From Deltaproteobacteria bacterium (GTDB taxonomy: Bacteria; Bdellovibrionota; UBA1018; UBA923): a stretch of DNA of 7,746 bases. The notes under the pieces were generated by a model. The model saw nothing but the letters and a program-made list of their open reading frames with translations, did not search any database and was not told the DNA's origin. A program made the position numbers and the translations under genes. This document shows, piece after piece, positions 1-6,877 of this stretch; position 1 is the first letter of the stretch; each line of letters starts with the position of its first letter. The stretch covers positions 1 to 7,746 of the forward strand of contig JACQAX010000045.1 of assembly GCA_016194795.1 (NCBI GenBank), in the 5' to 3' direction.

Positions 1-14
1 CGAGGCCGGTCCCG

Positions 15-800
15 ATGACCCTTCTCAGGGATTCGCCGTACGACGCCGAGCAGTTTTGGAAAGGCTTCAAGCTCTCGGCCGCCGCGCACGCCGCCCTCAC
101 CATCGCGGCCGTCGCGCTGAGCCTCGCCGTCCCGCGCGAGCCGACGAAGTTCCTGCCGAGCATCCGCGTCGACCTCGTGGCGCTGCCCGACGTGAAGAAG
201 GCCGACCTCGGCAAGCTCGACGACATCAATGAGAAGCTGAAAGAGGCGAGCCAGGAATCGAAGAAGCTGCTCGAGAAGAGCAAGGCGAAGAAGGCCGAGC
301 CCGTGCCGACGCCCCCCGACGAGATGGCCTTGAAGGACAAGACCAAGCCGAAGGAAAAAGAGAAAGAGAAGAGCAAGGACTCGTCGAAGAAAGACCTCCA
401 GAACGCCCTCGACCGCATCAAGGCCCTGGCCGAGATCGAGAAAGACACGAAACAGTCCAAGAACAAGGGCAAGCCACCGGTCCGGGGCAACAAGGTTTCG
501 CAGGGCGACTCGGCCACCGGGGCGCCGACCATCGACATGAACGCGTTCGTGAGCAAGATGCGCTCGCGACTTCAAGAGAACTGGAACCTGCCCGTCTGGC
601 TTTCGACGAAGAACCTCGACGCCAAGGTCGTGGTTTTCCTCGATCGCGCCGGCTTCGTGAAAAACACCGTGCTGGCGAAGAGCTCCGGCAACAAGCAGTT
701 CGACGACTATTGCCTCAAGACGATCCGCATGGCCCAGCCCTTCGGCGCGCCGCCCGACGACATCCTCAGCGACGGCGTGACTCTGGGCTTTCCGCTCTAA
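15..800 (+). CDS. TonB/TolA-family envelope energy-transduction protein
   Basis: Seen: 261 residues with a short N-terminal cytoplasmic segment, one hydrophobic helix at about residues 20-39, then a long Lys/Glu-rich linker (about 60-160) that looks helical and contains a KEKEKEK stretch and a small Pro-rich patch (95-101). A globular C-terminal domain follows from about 172 to 261, with the order helix (MRSRLQENW), beta strand (AKVVVFLD), a GFVKNTVLAKSSGN turn, a helix around DDYCLKTI, then PFGAPP. Known: this inner-membrane anchor, periplasmic spacer and TonB_2/TolA C-terminal layout is typical of TolA and TonB, which transmit proton-motive force from TolQR/ExbBD to periplasmic or outer-membrane partners. 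Inference: with tolB only 23 bases downstream, it most likely acts as TolA. ATG at 15 is chosen because it leads directly into the anchor and has GAGG at 2-5. Only one cysteine (233) lies in the C-terminal domain, so the disulfide of classical TolA cannot form there. Confidence 0.85.
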   Translation: MTLLRDSPYDAEQFWKGFKLSAAAHAALTIAAVALSLAVPREPTKFLPSIRVDLVALPDVKKADLGKLDDINEKLKEASQESKKLLEKSKAKKAEPVPTPPDEMALKDKTKPKEKEKEKSKDSSKKDLQNALDRIKALAEIEKDTKQSKNKGKPPVRGNKVSQGDSATGAPTIDMNAFVSKMRSRLQENWNLPVWLSTKNLDAKVVVFLDRAGFVKNTVLAKSSGNKQFDDYCLKTIRMAQPFGAPPDDILSDGVTLGFPL

Positions 801-811
801 AAGCTTTCCAT

Positions 812-817
812 TATAAT
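812..817 (+). promoter_or_regulatory. Perfect TATAAT -10 box just upstream of tolB
   Basis: The 23-base gap between the TolA-like gene and tolB is AT-rich in an otherwise GC-rich region and holds an exact TATAAT. A transcript from it would begin at about 823-825, which coincides with the tolB ATG at 824. The -35 position at 17-base spacing (789-794, TTTCCG) matches only half of TTGACA, so the promoter would rely on the -10. It could give a leaderless tolB mRNA in addition to read-through from upstream. This is a sequence match only; a chance occurrence is possible. Confidence 0.4.
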
Positions 818-823
818 GAGAGG

Positions 824-2173
824 ATGCGTAGAACGCCTTTCTTCGTCGTGCTTGGCCTGACCCTGCTCAACACCGCGCTCGCCGGCCAGATCTACATCCC
901 GGTCGGCGAAGCCCGCGTCAAAAAGAGCGTCGTCGCCTTCCCCGACACCAAGTACATGTCGGCGGGGATGGACGCGGGCGACTCGAAGGGCCTGGCGCGC
1001 CTCGTGCGCGAGACGATCGGCAACGACCTGGCGTTCACCAACCTCTTCACGATGCAGGACCGCTCGGCGTTCATCGAGAAGGGCGACGCCGGCCTGACGC
1101 TCGAGACGTTCCGCATCTCGGACTGGACGACGATCGGAACCGAGTTCCTCGTCAAAACCGGCATCTCGTTCACCGGCGAGAACATCTCGTACGAGATGCG
1201 CCTCTACGACGTGCTCGGCGCCAAGCAGATCGTCGGAAAGCGCTACGTCGCCAAGCAGGCCGAGCCGAAGGTGCTCGCGCACTCCGTGGCCAACGACATC
1301 GTCACCGCGCTCACCGGCAAGCCGGGCATCTTCTTCACCAAGATCGCGATGGTCTGCAAGAAGGGCCATTCGAAAGAGATCTGGGTCACCGACTTCGACG
1401 GCTCGAACCCCAAGCAGCTCACCAGCCACGGCACGCTCGCCTTCGCTCCGGCGTGGAGCACCGATAACCGGAAAATCGCGTACTCGCTCTACACGAAGAA
1501 CAGCCACAACATCAAAAACATCGACCTCTACGAGTACGACTTCGGCACGCACCGCTCGAAGCTGCTCTCGAACCGCAAGGGCATCAACTCCGGCGCGGCC
1601 TACTCGCCCGACGGCCGCCACGTCGCGCTCACGATGAGCTTCCTCGGCAACCCCGACATCTTCCTCCTCGACCCGGTGTCGAAGGAAGTGACGCGCCTGA
1701 CGAAGTCGCTCGGCACCGACGTCGACCCGGCCTGGTCGCCCGACGGCAAGCGCATCGCCTTCGTGTCGACGCGCTCCAACCAGCCGATGGTGTACGTGGG
1801 CGACGTCGAGACGATGAAGACGGCCCCGTCGTCGGCCAGCCGCCTCACCTTCGCCGGCAAGTACAACGCCACCCCCACCTGGTCGCCCGACGGCCGCAAG
1901 ATCGCCTTCGCCAGCATCAACGACTCGCGCTTCGACCTCTTCCTCATGGGCACCGACGGCACGAACCTCGAGCGCCTGACGAAAGACGAAGGCAGCAACG
2001 AGGACCCGCACTTCTCGCCTGACGGCAACTTCATCGCCTTCAGCAGCAACCGCGCGGGGCAGAAGAACGTCTACGTCATCACGGTCGACGGCAAGTTCAC
2101 CAAGCGCCTCACGTTCGGCCTCGGCGAGTGCGAAGCTCCGAAGTGGAGCTGGCCGGCCGCCGCGGCCTTCTGA
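824..2173 (+). CDS. tolB: Tol-Pal system beta-propeller protein TolB
   Basis: Seen: 449 residues from ATG 824. A signal peptide spans residues 1-20 (hydrophobic core from FFVVLGL) with a TALA/GQ cleavage site. An N-terminal TolB domain (about 22-165) leads through LTGKPGIFFTKIA into a six-bladed propeller. WD40-like PD40 motifs recur near 211 (WSTDNRKIAY), 260 (YSPDGRHVAL), 304 (WSPDGKRIAF), 353 (WSPDGRKIAF) and 397 (FSPDGNFIAF), and the chain closes at PKWSW (439-443). Known: TolB is periplasmic and links TolA to Pal and the outer membrane during envelope constriction. The frame is open upstream to 710 inside the previous gene, but 824 is chosen because it starts the signal peptide. A GAGAGG directly abuts the ATG, too close for a normal Shine-Dalgarno site. 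The next gene's ATG overlaps the stop. No pal gene follows, unlike the usual tol operon. Confidence 0.95.
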   Translation: MRRTPFFVVLGLTLLNTALAGQIYIPVGEARVKKSVVAFPDTKYMSAGMDAGDSKGLARLVRETIGNDLAFTNLFTMQDRSAFIEKGDAGLTLETFRISDWTTIGTEFLVKTGISFTGENISYEMRLYDVLGAKQIVGKRYVAKQAEPKVLAHSVANDIVTALTGKPGIFFTKIAMVCKKGHSKEIWVTDFDGSNPKQLTSHGTLAFAPAWSTDNRKIAYSLYTKNSHNIKNIDLYEYDFGTHRSKLLSNRKGINSGAAYSPDGRHVALTMSFLGNPDIFLLDPVSKEVTRLTKSLGTDVDPAWSPDGKRIAFVSTRSNQPMVYVGDVETMKTAPSSASRLTFAGKYNATPTWSPDGRKIAFASINDSRFDLFLMGTDGTNLERLTKDEGSNEDPHFSPDGNFIAFSSNRAGQKNVYVITVDGKFTKRLTFGLGECEAPKWSWPAAAAF

Positions 2174-2175
2174 TG
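2171..2175 (+). promoter_or_regulatory. TGATG stop/start overlap, translational coupling
   Basis: The tolB TGA (2171-2173) shares its A with the ATG (2173-2175) of the membrane-protein gene. No strong Shine-Dalgarno sequence lies in the preceding 20 bases, so reinitiation by ribosomes ending tolB is the likely way the second gene is translated. This overlap is also the main reason for choosing 2173 over the in-frame ATG at 2128, which lies inside tolB. Confidence 0.6.
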
Positions 2176-3762
2176 AAGCTCGCCGTCCTGCTGGCGCTCC
2201 TGTTCGGCGCCGTCTCGGTCGCCTACGTCTCGGAAACCGACATCTTCATGCAGAAGCGAGCCGGTGAGGAGATCGTCCAGACCCACCACCTCCAGCGCGT
2301 CGACTCCTGGACGACGACGAAGGCCGGCCAGCCGTGGCGGAACTTCCAGTGGCTCTCGACCGTCGTCTTCCACGGGCTGTCGACGCTGGCCGACGACTAC
2401 AAGGCCGTCAGCGTGTTTCGCGGCCTCGTCGTCTTCCTCTGCCTGCTGCTCGTGAACTGGTGCCTCGTCTCGGCGAGCCGCGACGACTACGTCGCCACGC
2501 TGCTGATCGCGGCGTTCGATCCGGTTTTCTACGTCGTCTGCTCGCGCCGCTTCCAGGTTCGCCCCGAGATGCTCGTTTTTCTCGTCACGGCCCTGAACGC
2601 GGCGCTCTGGCTCCGCGAGGGGCGGGCGCAGGCGAAAGCGCTCACCGGGCTCGCGCTGCTCGTGGTCGCGGCGAACCTCCACGCCGGCGTCTTTCCGCTC
2701 GCGCTCTTCACGCAGCTGGTTTTTCTGTGGGCGGCCCACGCCGAGGGCGGGCTTTCCACGAGGGCCGCGACGGCCTGGTCGCTCGCGGCGCCGCTGGCGT
2801 TTCTTTGCACGCCCTTCGGCACCGACACCCTCGCCCCGCTGCTCACGCTTGCCCGCAACACGAGCTACCTGCCGAGCGCGAACGAGGACATGTGGCCGCT
2901 GCGCGCCAGGCACTTCGATTTTTCGTACGCCGGCCTGTCGTTCTGGGTCTGGGTGCCGCTCACCGCCGCAACGCTCGCGACGGCCGCGCGCGCGGCCCGA
3001 AGCCGGAGAGACCGGCTGCTGACGCTGGCCGCGGCCGCGATGACCGCCGGCGTGTTCCTGCGACAGCGCCTCATCGTCTTCCAGATGCTCTCGCTCGTGC
3101 CGCTGCTGCCGGCGACGGCGCGTCTTGCCACCAGGCGGACGCGCCAGCTCGTCGCGGCCGCGTTCTGCGCGGCCGGTGCCCTGTTCGCGATCCACGTCCA
3201 GCATCCGAACATCCGGGCCTTCGGGCTCGGCGTGGATCGACGGTTCTTTCCGGTGAGGAGCGCCGAGTTCGTGCGAAGCGAAAAGCCGGCGCCGGCTCTC
3301 ACCAACAACATGCTCTTCGGCCCGTATCTGATCGACCGGCTCCGCGAGTACCCCGTCGCGCTCGACCAGCGCGAAGACCTGTACGTGCACGACTTCTATC
3401 CCGAGTTCGTCGCCGCGCAGGAGACTCCCGCGCGCTTCAAGGAGTTTCTGGCGCGCCATCGCCTCAACGTCGCCATCGAGAAATACCCCGGCGTCCGCGC
3501 CACCGGGCTCGGGGAGCGGCAGTTCAAGTTCCCGATCGCCGAATGGGCGCTGGTCTTCATGGATCAGGCCTCGGTCGTCTACCTGAGACGAGTCGCGGCC
3601 AACGAGGCGATCATCAGGAAATGGGAGTACCGGCTGCTGTTCAACTCGACCGTCGGCGACGCCGAGGTCGATCGGGAGCGGCTGCTCGCCGAACGCCGCC
3701 ATTGCGTCGAGAATGATCCGGAAAACCCGCGCTGCGCGCCGGCTCCCGGCCAGGAACGCTGA
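2173..3762 (+). CDS. Polytopic membrane protein, GT-C glycosyltransferase-like
   Basis: Seen: 529 residues from ATG 2173. A first helix at about residues 3-19 is followed by a loop with ETDIF (21-25), RVDSWT (42-47), GQPW (52-55) and FQWLS (58-62). Several hydrophobic segments follow (around 83-100, 107-122, 132-146, 156-188, 200-213, 254-272, 282-295, 299-317, 326-342), then a soluble C-terminal part from about 350 with AEFVRSE, LFGPYLIDRL, VALDQREDLY and a closing VVYLRR. Known: this pattern recurs in a broad family of mostly uncharacterised bacterial membrane proteins related to PMT/GT39-type, lipid-sugar-using GT-C enzymes, in which an acidic residue of the first loop is catalytic. Inference: D23 or E21 could fill that role here; no substrate can be named. 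The end after about 480 is hydrophilic with two Cys (511, 521). It is coupled to tolB, which is unusual company. It could instead be a non-catalytic relative. Confidence 0.6.
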   Translation: MKLAVLLALLFGAVSVAYVSETDIFMQKRAGEEIVQTHHLQRVDSWTTTKAGQPWRNFQWLSTVVFHGLSTLADDYKAVSVFRGLVVFLCLLLVNWCLVSASRDDYVATLLIAAFDPVFYVVCSRRFQVRPEMLVFLVTALNAALWLREGRAQAKALTGLALLVVAANLHAGVFPLALFTQLVFLWAAHAEGGLSTRAATAWSLAAPLAFLCTPFGTDTLAPLLTLARNTSYLPSANEDMWPLRARHFDFSYAGLSFWVWVPLTAATLATAARAARSRRDRLLTLAAAAMTAGVFLRQRLIVFQMLSLVPLLPATARLATRRTRQLVAAAFCAAGALFAIHVQHPNIRAFGLGVDRRFFPVRSAEFVRSEKPAPALTNNMLFGPYLIDRLREYPVALDQREDLYVHDFYPEFVAAQETPARFKEFLARHRLNVAIEKYPGVRATGLGERQFKFPIAEWALVFMDQASVVYLRRVAANEAIIRKWEYRLLFNSTVGDAEVDRERLLAERRHCVENDPENPRCAPAPGQER

Positions 3763-3777
3763 CGCACGCCCGAAAGC

Positions 3778-4755
3778 TCAGGCGCCGGAGCCCTTCGTCG
3801 CGCCACGCGAGTCGTCGAAGCTCGCGAGCTTGATCTGCGACAGCGGCTGCACGACGAGCGCGAGCAGGCAGAGCACGAAGAAAAGCGAGACGGCGACGTG
3901 GAGCCCGAGCTGCAGCGCCGCCGACACCAGGCCGGCGCTCGCGAGAGCCGCGATCGCCACGTTGAGAAACGTGCCCGAAAGGATGAACAGGAGCGAAAGC
4001 CGGTACGCCTGGAAGATGTTGGCGATCAGGAAGACGTAAGAGAACGTCCGCAGCGCGTCCTTGAAATAGGCGACCTTCGAGCGCCCGATGCGCCGCGAGT
4101 AAGCGATGGGAACGAAGGCGACGCTTCTGCCATTCAACAGATAAATCAGCGTCTGCGACGTCGTGAACGAGAAGGTGGGGCACAGTAGATTACGGTAGGG
4201 CAAGGTGTGCTGGCGGCGGAAAACGCGAAAACCGCTGTTGAAATCGAGCGCGCTGACGTTGGTGAGGTAGAGCAGCAGCAGGTACAGCCCCCGGCGGAAG
4301 AACTGGCCGGTGAGCGAGCTGTTGTTCCGGTTGAAGGCGCGCCGGCCGACCACCATGTCGTGGGAACCGGCCTTCTCGATCAGCTCGGGCAGGCGCTCGA
4401 GCGGATACGTGCCGTCGGCGTCCATGATGGCGATCAGGGGGAACCTGGCCATCTCCATGCCGTTCATGATCGACCGCCCGTAGCCCAGGTTCTTGGGATG
4501 GACGAGCACCCGCGCTCCGGCCGTCAGAGCCTCTTTTTGGCTGTCGTCGCCCGAGCCGTCGTCCACGACGAGAATCTCGAAATCCAGCGCCGTCTTCTCG
4601 AGGGCCTGCTTGACTTTGAGCACCGTGGCGCCGATCGCCGTCCCCTCGTCTTTACAGGGGATAATGACCGATACGGCCTTGATGGTTTCCTGCAGATACT
4701 CGATCTGGCGATTCGTCTTGTCCAATGCTGCAATTCTATCCCAATCCTGGCACAA
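3778..4755 (-). CDS. Family 2 glycosyltransferase, polyprenyl-phosphate sugar synthase type
   Basis: Seen: up to 325 residues. A GT-A domain starts at VSVIIPCKDEG (28-38), with VVDDGSGDD (63-71) for nucleotide binding, NLGYGRSIMNG (89-99), the metal-binding DADGTYP (112-118), DFNSGFRVFRR (171-181) and RRIGRSK (221-227). Two hydrophobic helices follow at about 255-275 and 285-305. Known: this arrangement matches DPM1/GtrB/ArnC-like enzymes, which move a sugar from a nucleotide donor to undecaprenyl phosphate or a similar lipid at the cytoplasmic face. Such lipid sugars feed GT-C transferases, so the convergent GT-C-like neighbour (15-base gap between stops) could be a user; this is inference. 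The start is uncertain: no ATG precedes the domain. TTG 4755 gives the longest form and TTG 4725 (10 codons shorter) is equally possible, as neither has a good Shine-Dalgarno site. Confidence 0.85.
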   Translation of the reverse strand: MCQDWDRIAALDKTNRQIEYLQETIKAVSVIIPCKDEGTAIGATVLKVKQALEKTALDFEILVVDDGSGDDSQKEALTAGARVLVHPKNLGYGRSIMNGMEMARFPLIAIMDADGTYPLERLPELIEKAGSHDMVVGRRAFNRNNSSLTGQFFRRGLYLLLLYLTNVSALDFNSGFRVFRRQHTLPYRNLLCPTFSFTTSQTLIYLLNGRSVAFVPIAYSRRIGRSKVAYFKDALRTFSYVFLIANIFQAYRLSLLFILSGTFLNVAIAALASAGLVSAALQLGLHVAVSLFFVLCLLALVVQPLSQIKLASFDDSRGATKGSGA

Positions 4756-4762
4756 TTTTAAT
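4726..4762. promoter_or_regulatory. Candidate divergent promoter region, GT2 / radical SAM
   Basis: This short AT-rich island separates two divergent genes whose longest start codons are only seven bases apart. The segment ATTTTAAT (4755-4762) offers a -10-like TTTAAT on the plus strand (4757-4762) and TAAAAT on the minus strand (4760-4755), each five of six to TATAAT. No convincing -35 was found for either. If these boxes work, transcripts would start inside both predicted reading frames, favouring the shorter starts (TTG 4725 for the glycosyltransferase, GTG 4781 for the radical SAM gene). Low-confidence inference from motif matching. Confidence 0.3.
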
Positions 4763-6134
4763 GTGGGAAAACGAAAGCTCGTGCTTATTTACCCCAAGTT
4801 CGGCTTCTCCGGCAGCCTGGTGAGCCATATGCCGCTGGGCCCTCTTTACGCGAGCATCGATGCCATCAAGGCGGGCTTCGAGATCGACTTCCTCGACGTG
4901 CGCCTCAATCCCGACAGCTGGCGCGAACGCCTCTCGTCGATGATCGGCGCCGACACCCTGCTCGTGGGCATCAGCGTCTGGACCGGCGCGCCCATCCTCA
5001 GCGCGCTCGAGATCTCGCGCTGGCTCAAGCAGAAACACCCCGGCGTTCCCGTCGTCTGGGGCGGACCGCACGCCGCCTTCGACGCCACCGACATCCTCAG
5101 CGAGCCCAGCGTCGAGTACGCCATCTCGGGCTACGGCTCCGTGCCGCTGGCCGAGCTGGCGAAGACCCTTTCCGGCGCCGAGGGCGCCCTGCCCCTGGGC
5201 GAGATCCCGGGGCTCGTCTACCGCGGAGCGGACGGCGTTCCGCGCGAGGTCGCGAAGTCGCCCGAGTTCGAGCGCACCGACTATCGCGACATCCCGTACG
5301 ACCTGCTCGCGCGCGACCTCGACCGCTACGGCCAGCTCGGGCGCGCCCGCCGCATCTTCTCGCTCTACAGCGCGATGGGCTGCCCGTACCAGTGCTCGTT
5401 CTGCTCGTCGCCGGCGCAGTACCGCCCGATGAAAAAGAAGTACATCCCCTACACCGCCGCCGACGTCGTCGACCACATCCAGCACGCCAAAGAGAAGTAC
5501 GGCGCCGAGTACATCTACTTCATCGACGACGACTCGTTCGTGAAGCTCGACCACGTCGAGGCGATCATCGACGAGATCAACCGCCGCGGCATCAAGATCG
5601 GCCTCGGCTTCCGCGGCGCGCGCATCTCCGAGATCAAGCGCATGAGCGACGAGTTCCTCACCAAGCTCGCGCGCGCGGGCACCGACATCATGCACATCGG
5701 GGCCGAGTCGGGCTCGCAGAAGATCCTCAACCTCATCCGCAAGAACTGCACGGTGCAGGACATCATCGACGTCAATCGCAAGATGGCCCGCCACCCCGAG
5801 ATCTCAGCCGCCTACAACTGGATCGTGGGGCTTCCCGGCGAGACGCTCGAGGACCTGCGCGCCACGCAGCAGCTCATGCTCCAGGTGGTCGAGGACAACC
5901 CGCGCGCCATCCTGTTCATCCCGAACAAGTTCCGCCCGCTGCCCGGCACCGAGCTCTACGAGCTCGCGCTGCGCCACGGGTACAAGCGGCCGCAGAATCT
6001 CGAGGAGTGGGCGCAGCATGGCCGCGCGCGTTTACACGCCGGTGGCGAAGCTGCGGATGCGCACCGGCAACTCGTCGGGGCTCGTCGAGGCGTTTCTCTT
6101 CCATAAACTGTCGGCGTACCTCGGACGCACGTAG
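4763..6134 (+). CDS. B12-binding-domain radical SAM protein, reading frame broken near the 3' end
   Basis: Seen: from GTG 4763, an N-terminal Rossmann-like B12-binding domain (about residues 1-150; KLVLIYPKFG, GISVWTG, VVWGGPHA at 97-104) that lacks the DxHxxG cobalt-ligand motif. A radical SAM barrel follows with C207-x3-C211-x2-C214 (CPYQCSFC) to hold the [4Fe-4S] cluster, GAESGS (313-318) and GLPGET (356-361), then PLPGTELYELALRHGY. Known: such enzymes cleave SAM to a 5'-deoxyadenosyl radical, and many are methyltransferases or ring-forming enzymes of lipid, pigment or antibiotic pathways. The original frame runs on to a stop at 6106 with low-complexity residues. Shifting by one base at about 6010-6017 gives a sensible tail (AARVYTPVAKL... 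to LSAYLGRT) ending at TAG 6132-6134, overlapping the next start. The intact protein would be about 456 residues. GTG 4763 is chosen because it just precedes the first beta strand; GTG 4781 is possible. The substrate is unknown. Confidence 0.8.
6009..6018 (+). other. Single-base frameshift site in the radical SAM gene
   Basis: Codons up to the LEEW segment (ending about 6010) read well in the original frame, and codons from ATG 6018 read well in the next frame. One surplus base therefore lies between. The two simplest readings are one extra G in the GGG at 6009-6011 (giving EEWRSMAARV) or an extra C at 6017 (giving EEWAQMAARV). No known slippery heptamer is visible, so a sequencing/assembly error or a recent mutation is more likely than programmed frameshifting. 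Confidence 0.7.
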
Positions 6135-6136
6135 TG
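6132..6136 (+). promoter_or_regulatory. TAGTG stop/start overlap, translational coupling
   Basis: The TAG closing the restored radical SAM frame (6132-6134) shares its G with the GTG start of the methyltransferase (6134-6136). No Shine-Dalgarno site is evident upstream of this GTG, so translation probably depends on ribosomes arriving from the radical SAM gene. If the frameshift is real in the living cell, ribosomes would stop at 6106 instead, and coupling across the 27-base gap could be reduced. Confidence 0.55.
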
Positions 6137-6874
6137 AAGCCGCTCTCGAAAGAGGAATATGACGAGGTCTGGCGGCGGGGGCTCGACTACGCGCGCTTCA
6201 ACCCCGGCGGGCGGCACCGCCGGCGCCTGATCGCGGGCGCGCTGCACGGCCTGCCGTACCGCTCGTTGCTCGACGTGGGCTGCGGAAACGGCATGCTGCT
6301 GGCCGAGCTCGCCGGCGAGCGGGGCCGCGACGCGCGCTTCGCCGGCTGCGACATCTCCGACGCCGTCATCGAGCTGAACCGGCGCCAGCAACCGGAGCTG
6401 ACGTTCTTCCAGCTCGATATCGAGCGGCAGGCACCGCCCGGAACGTACGACGCCGTCGTGTGCTCGGAGATCATCGAGCATCTCGGAGACCGGAACGCGG
6501 CGATCGGCCATCTCTCGGGAGCCGTCGCCCCCGGGGGACACCTGCTGCTGACGTTTCCCGTCGGGCGAGTCTATCCGACCGATCGCTATTTCGGGCACAC
6601 CACCCACCCCTCGCTCGACGAGGTGCTGCGGCTCGCGCGAGGGGCCGGCCTCGAGCCCGGCCACCACCAGCTTTGGGGCTGGCCCGTCCTCGCCGCCTAT
6701 CGCTGGGCGATCAACGTCGCGCCGGACTGGTCGATCCGAAACTTCGCCGCGAGCGAGTACGGTCTCTCGCAGCGCCTGCTCTCGGGGCTCGTCTACGCGG
6801 CCAACTTCCTGAACCTGCCCGATACGCCGCGCGGCTGCCAGGCGCTTTGCGTCTTCAAGAAGGCGGCCCGCTAG
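6134..6874 (+). CDS. Class I SAM-dependent methyltransferase
   Basis: Seen: 246 residues from GTG 6134. Motif I is LLDVGCGNG (45-53), the acidic end of strand 2 is in GCDIS (71-75, D73), QLDIE lies at 93-97, a motif-IV-like VVCSEIIEHL at 108-117, and GGHLLLTFP at 134-142. A C-terminal cap contains HTTHPS (155-160), LRLARGAGLEP (165-175) and a Trp/Tyr-rich part before a short hydrophobic stretch at about 215-228. Known: this is the UbiG/Methyltransf_11-like Rossmann fold that binds S-adenosylmethionine and methylates O, N or C atoms of small molecules, lipids or glycans. In glycan clusters, members with EIIEHL and a THP-type cap are common. Inference: the one-base overlap with the radical SAM gene suggests both modify the same product or pathway. 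GTG is chosen because of that overlap; no internal ATG precedes motif I. The acceptor is unknown. Confidence 0.85.
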   Translation: MKPLSKEEYDEVWRRGLDYARFNPGGRHRRRLIAGALHGLPYRSLLDVGCGNGMLLAELAGERGRDARFAGCDISDAVIELNRRQQPELTFFQLDIERQAPPGTYDAVVCSEIIEHLGDRNAAIGHLSGAVAPGGHLLLTFPVGRVYPTDRYFGHTTHPSLDEVLRLARGAGLEPGHHQLWGWPVLAAYRWAINVAPDWSIRNFAASEYGLSQRLLSGLVYAANFLNLPDTPRGCQALCVFKKAAR

Positions 6875-6877
6875 GCG

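Noticed and set aside
350..373. 24-base all-purine run on the plus strand
   Set aside because: It is fully explained by Lys and Glu codons of the TolA-like linker; there is no sign of a separate function.
797..2011. Antisense open frame of 404 codons opposite tolB
   Set aside because: It is low-complexity Val/Arg/Glu/Ala and is the mirror of TolB codons. TolB is unmistakable on the plus strand.
2071..3702. Long antisense open frame of 543 codons opposite the membrane-protein gene
   Set aside because: It is Arg/Glu/Gly-rich with no recognisable domain or hydrophobic pattern. High GC at third positions suppresses stops on the opposite strand, and the sense frame has clear membrane segments and a coupled start.
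3763..3777. Possible bidirectional terminator between convergent genes
   Set aside because: Only 15 bases separate the stops, with no inverted repeat or T-run. The same holds for the three bases at 6875-6877.
4747..4762. CTGGCAC resembling the -24 half of a sigma-54 promoter
   Set aside because: At the required 10-base spacing after GG, the -12 position reads AT instead of GC, so the second half of the element is missing.
4736..5794. Antisense open frame of 352 codons opposite the radical SAM gene
   Set aside because: It is a composition artefact of the GC-rich sense codons; the CxxxCxxC enzyme is clear on the plus strand.
5392..6162. Open frame of 256 codons overlapping the radical SAM gene in another frame
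   Set aside because: It is Arg/His/Ala-rich out-of-frame translation. It corresponds neither to the enzyme's main frame nor to its restored C-terminal frame.
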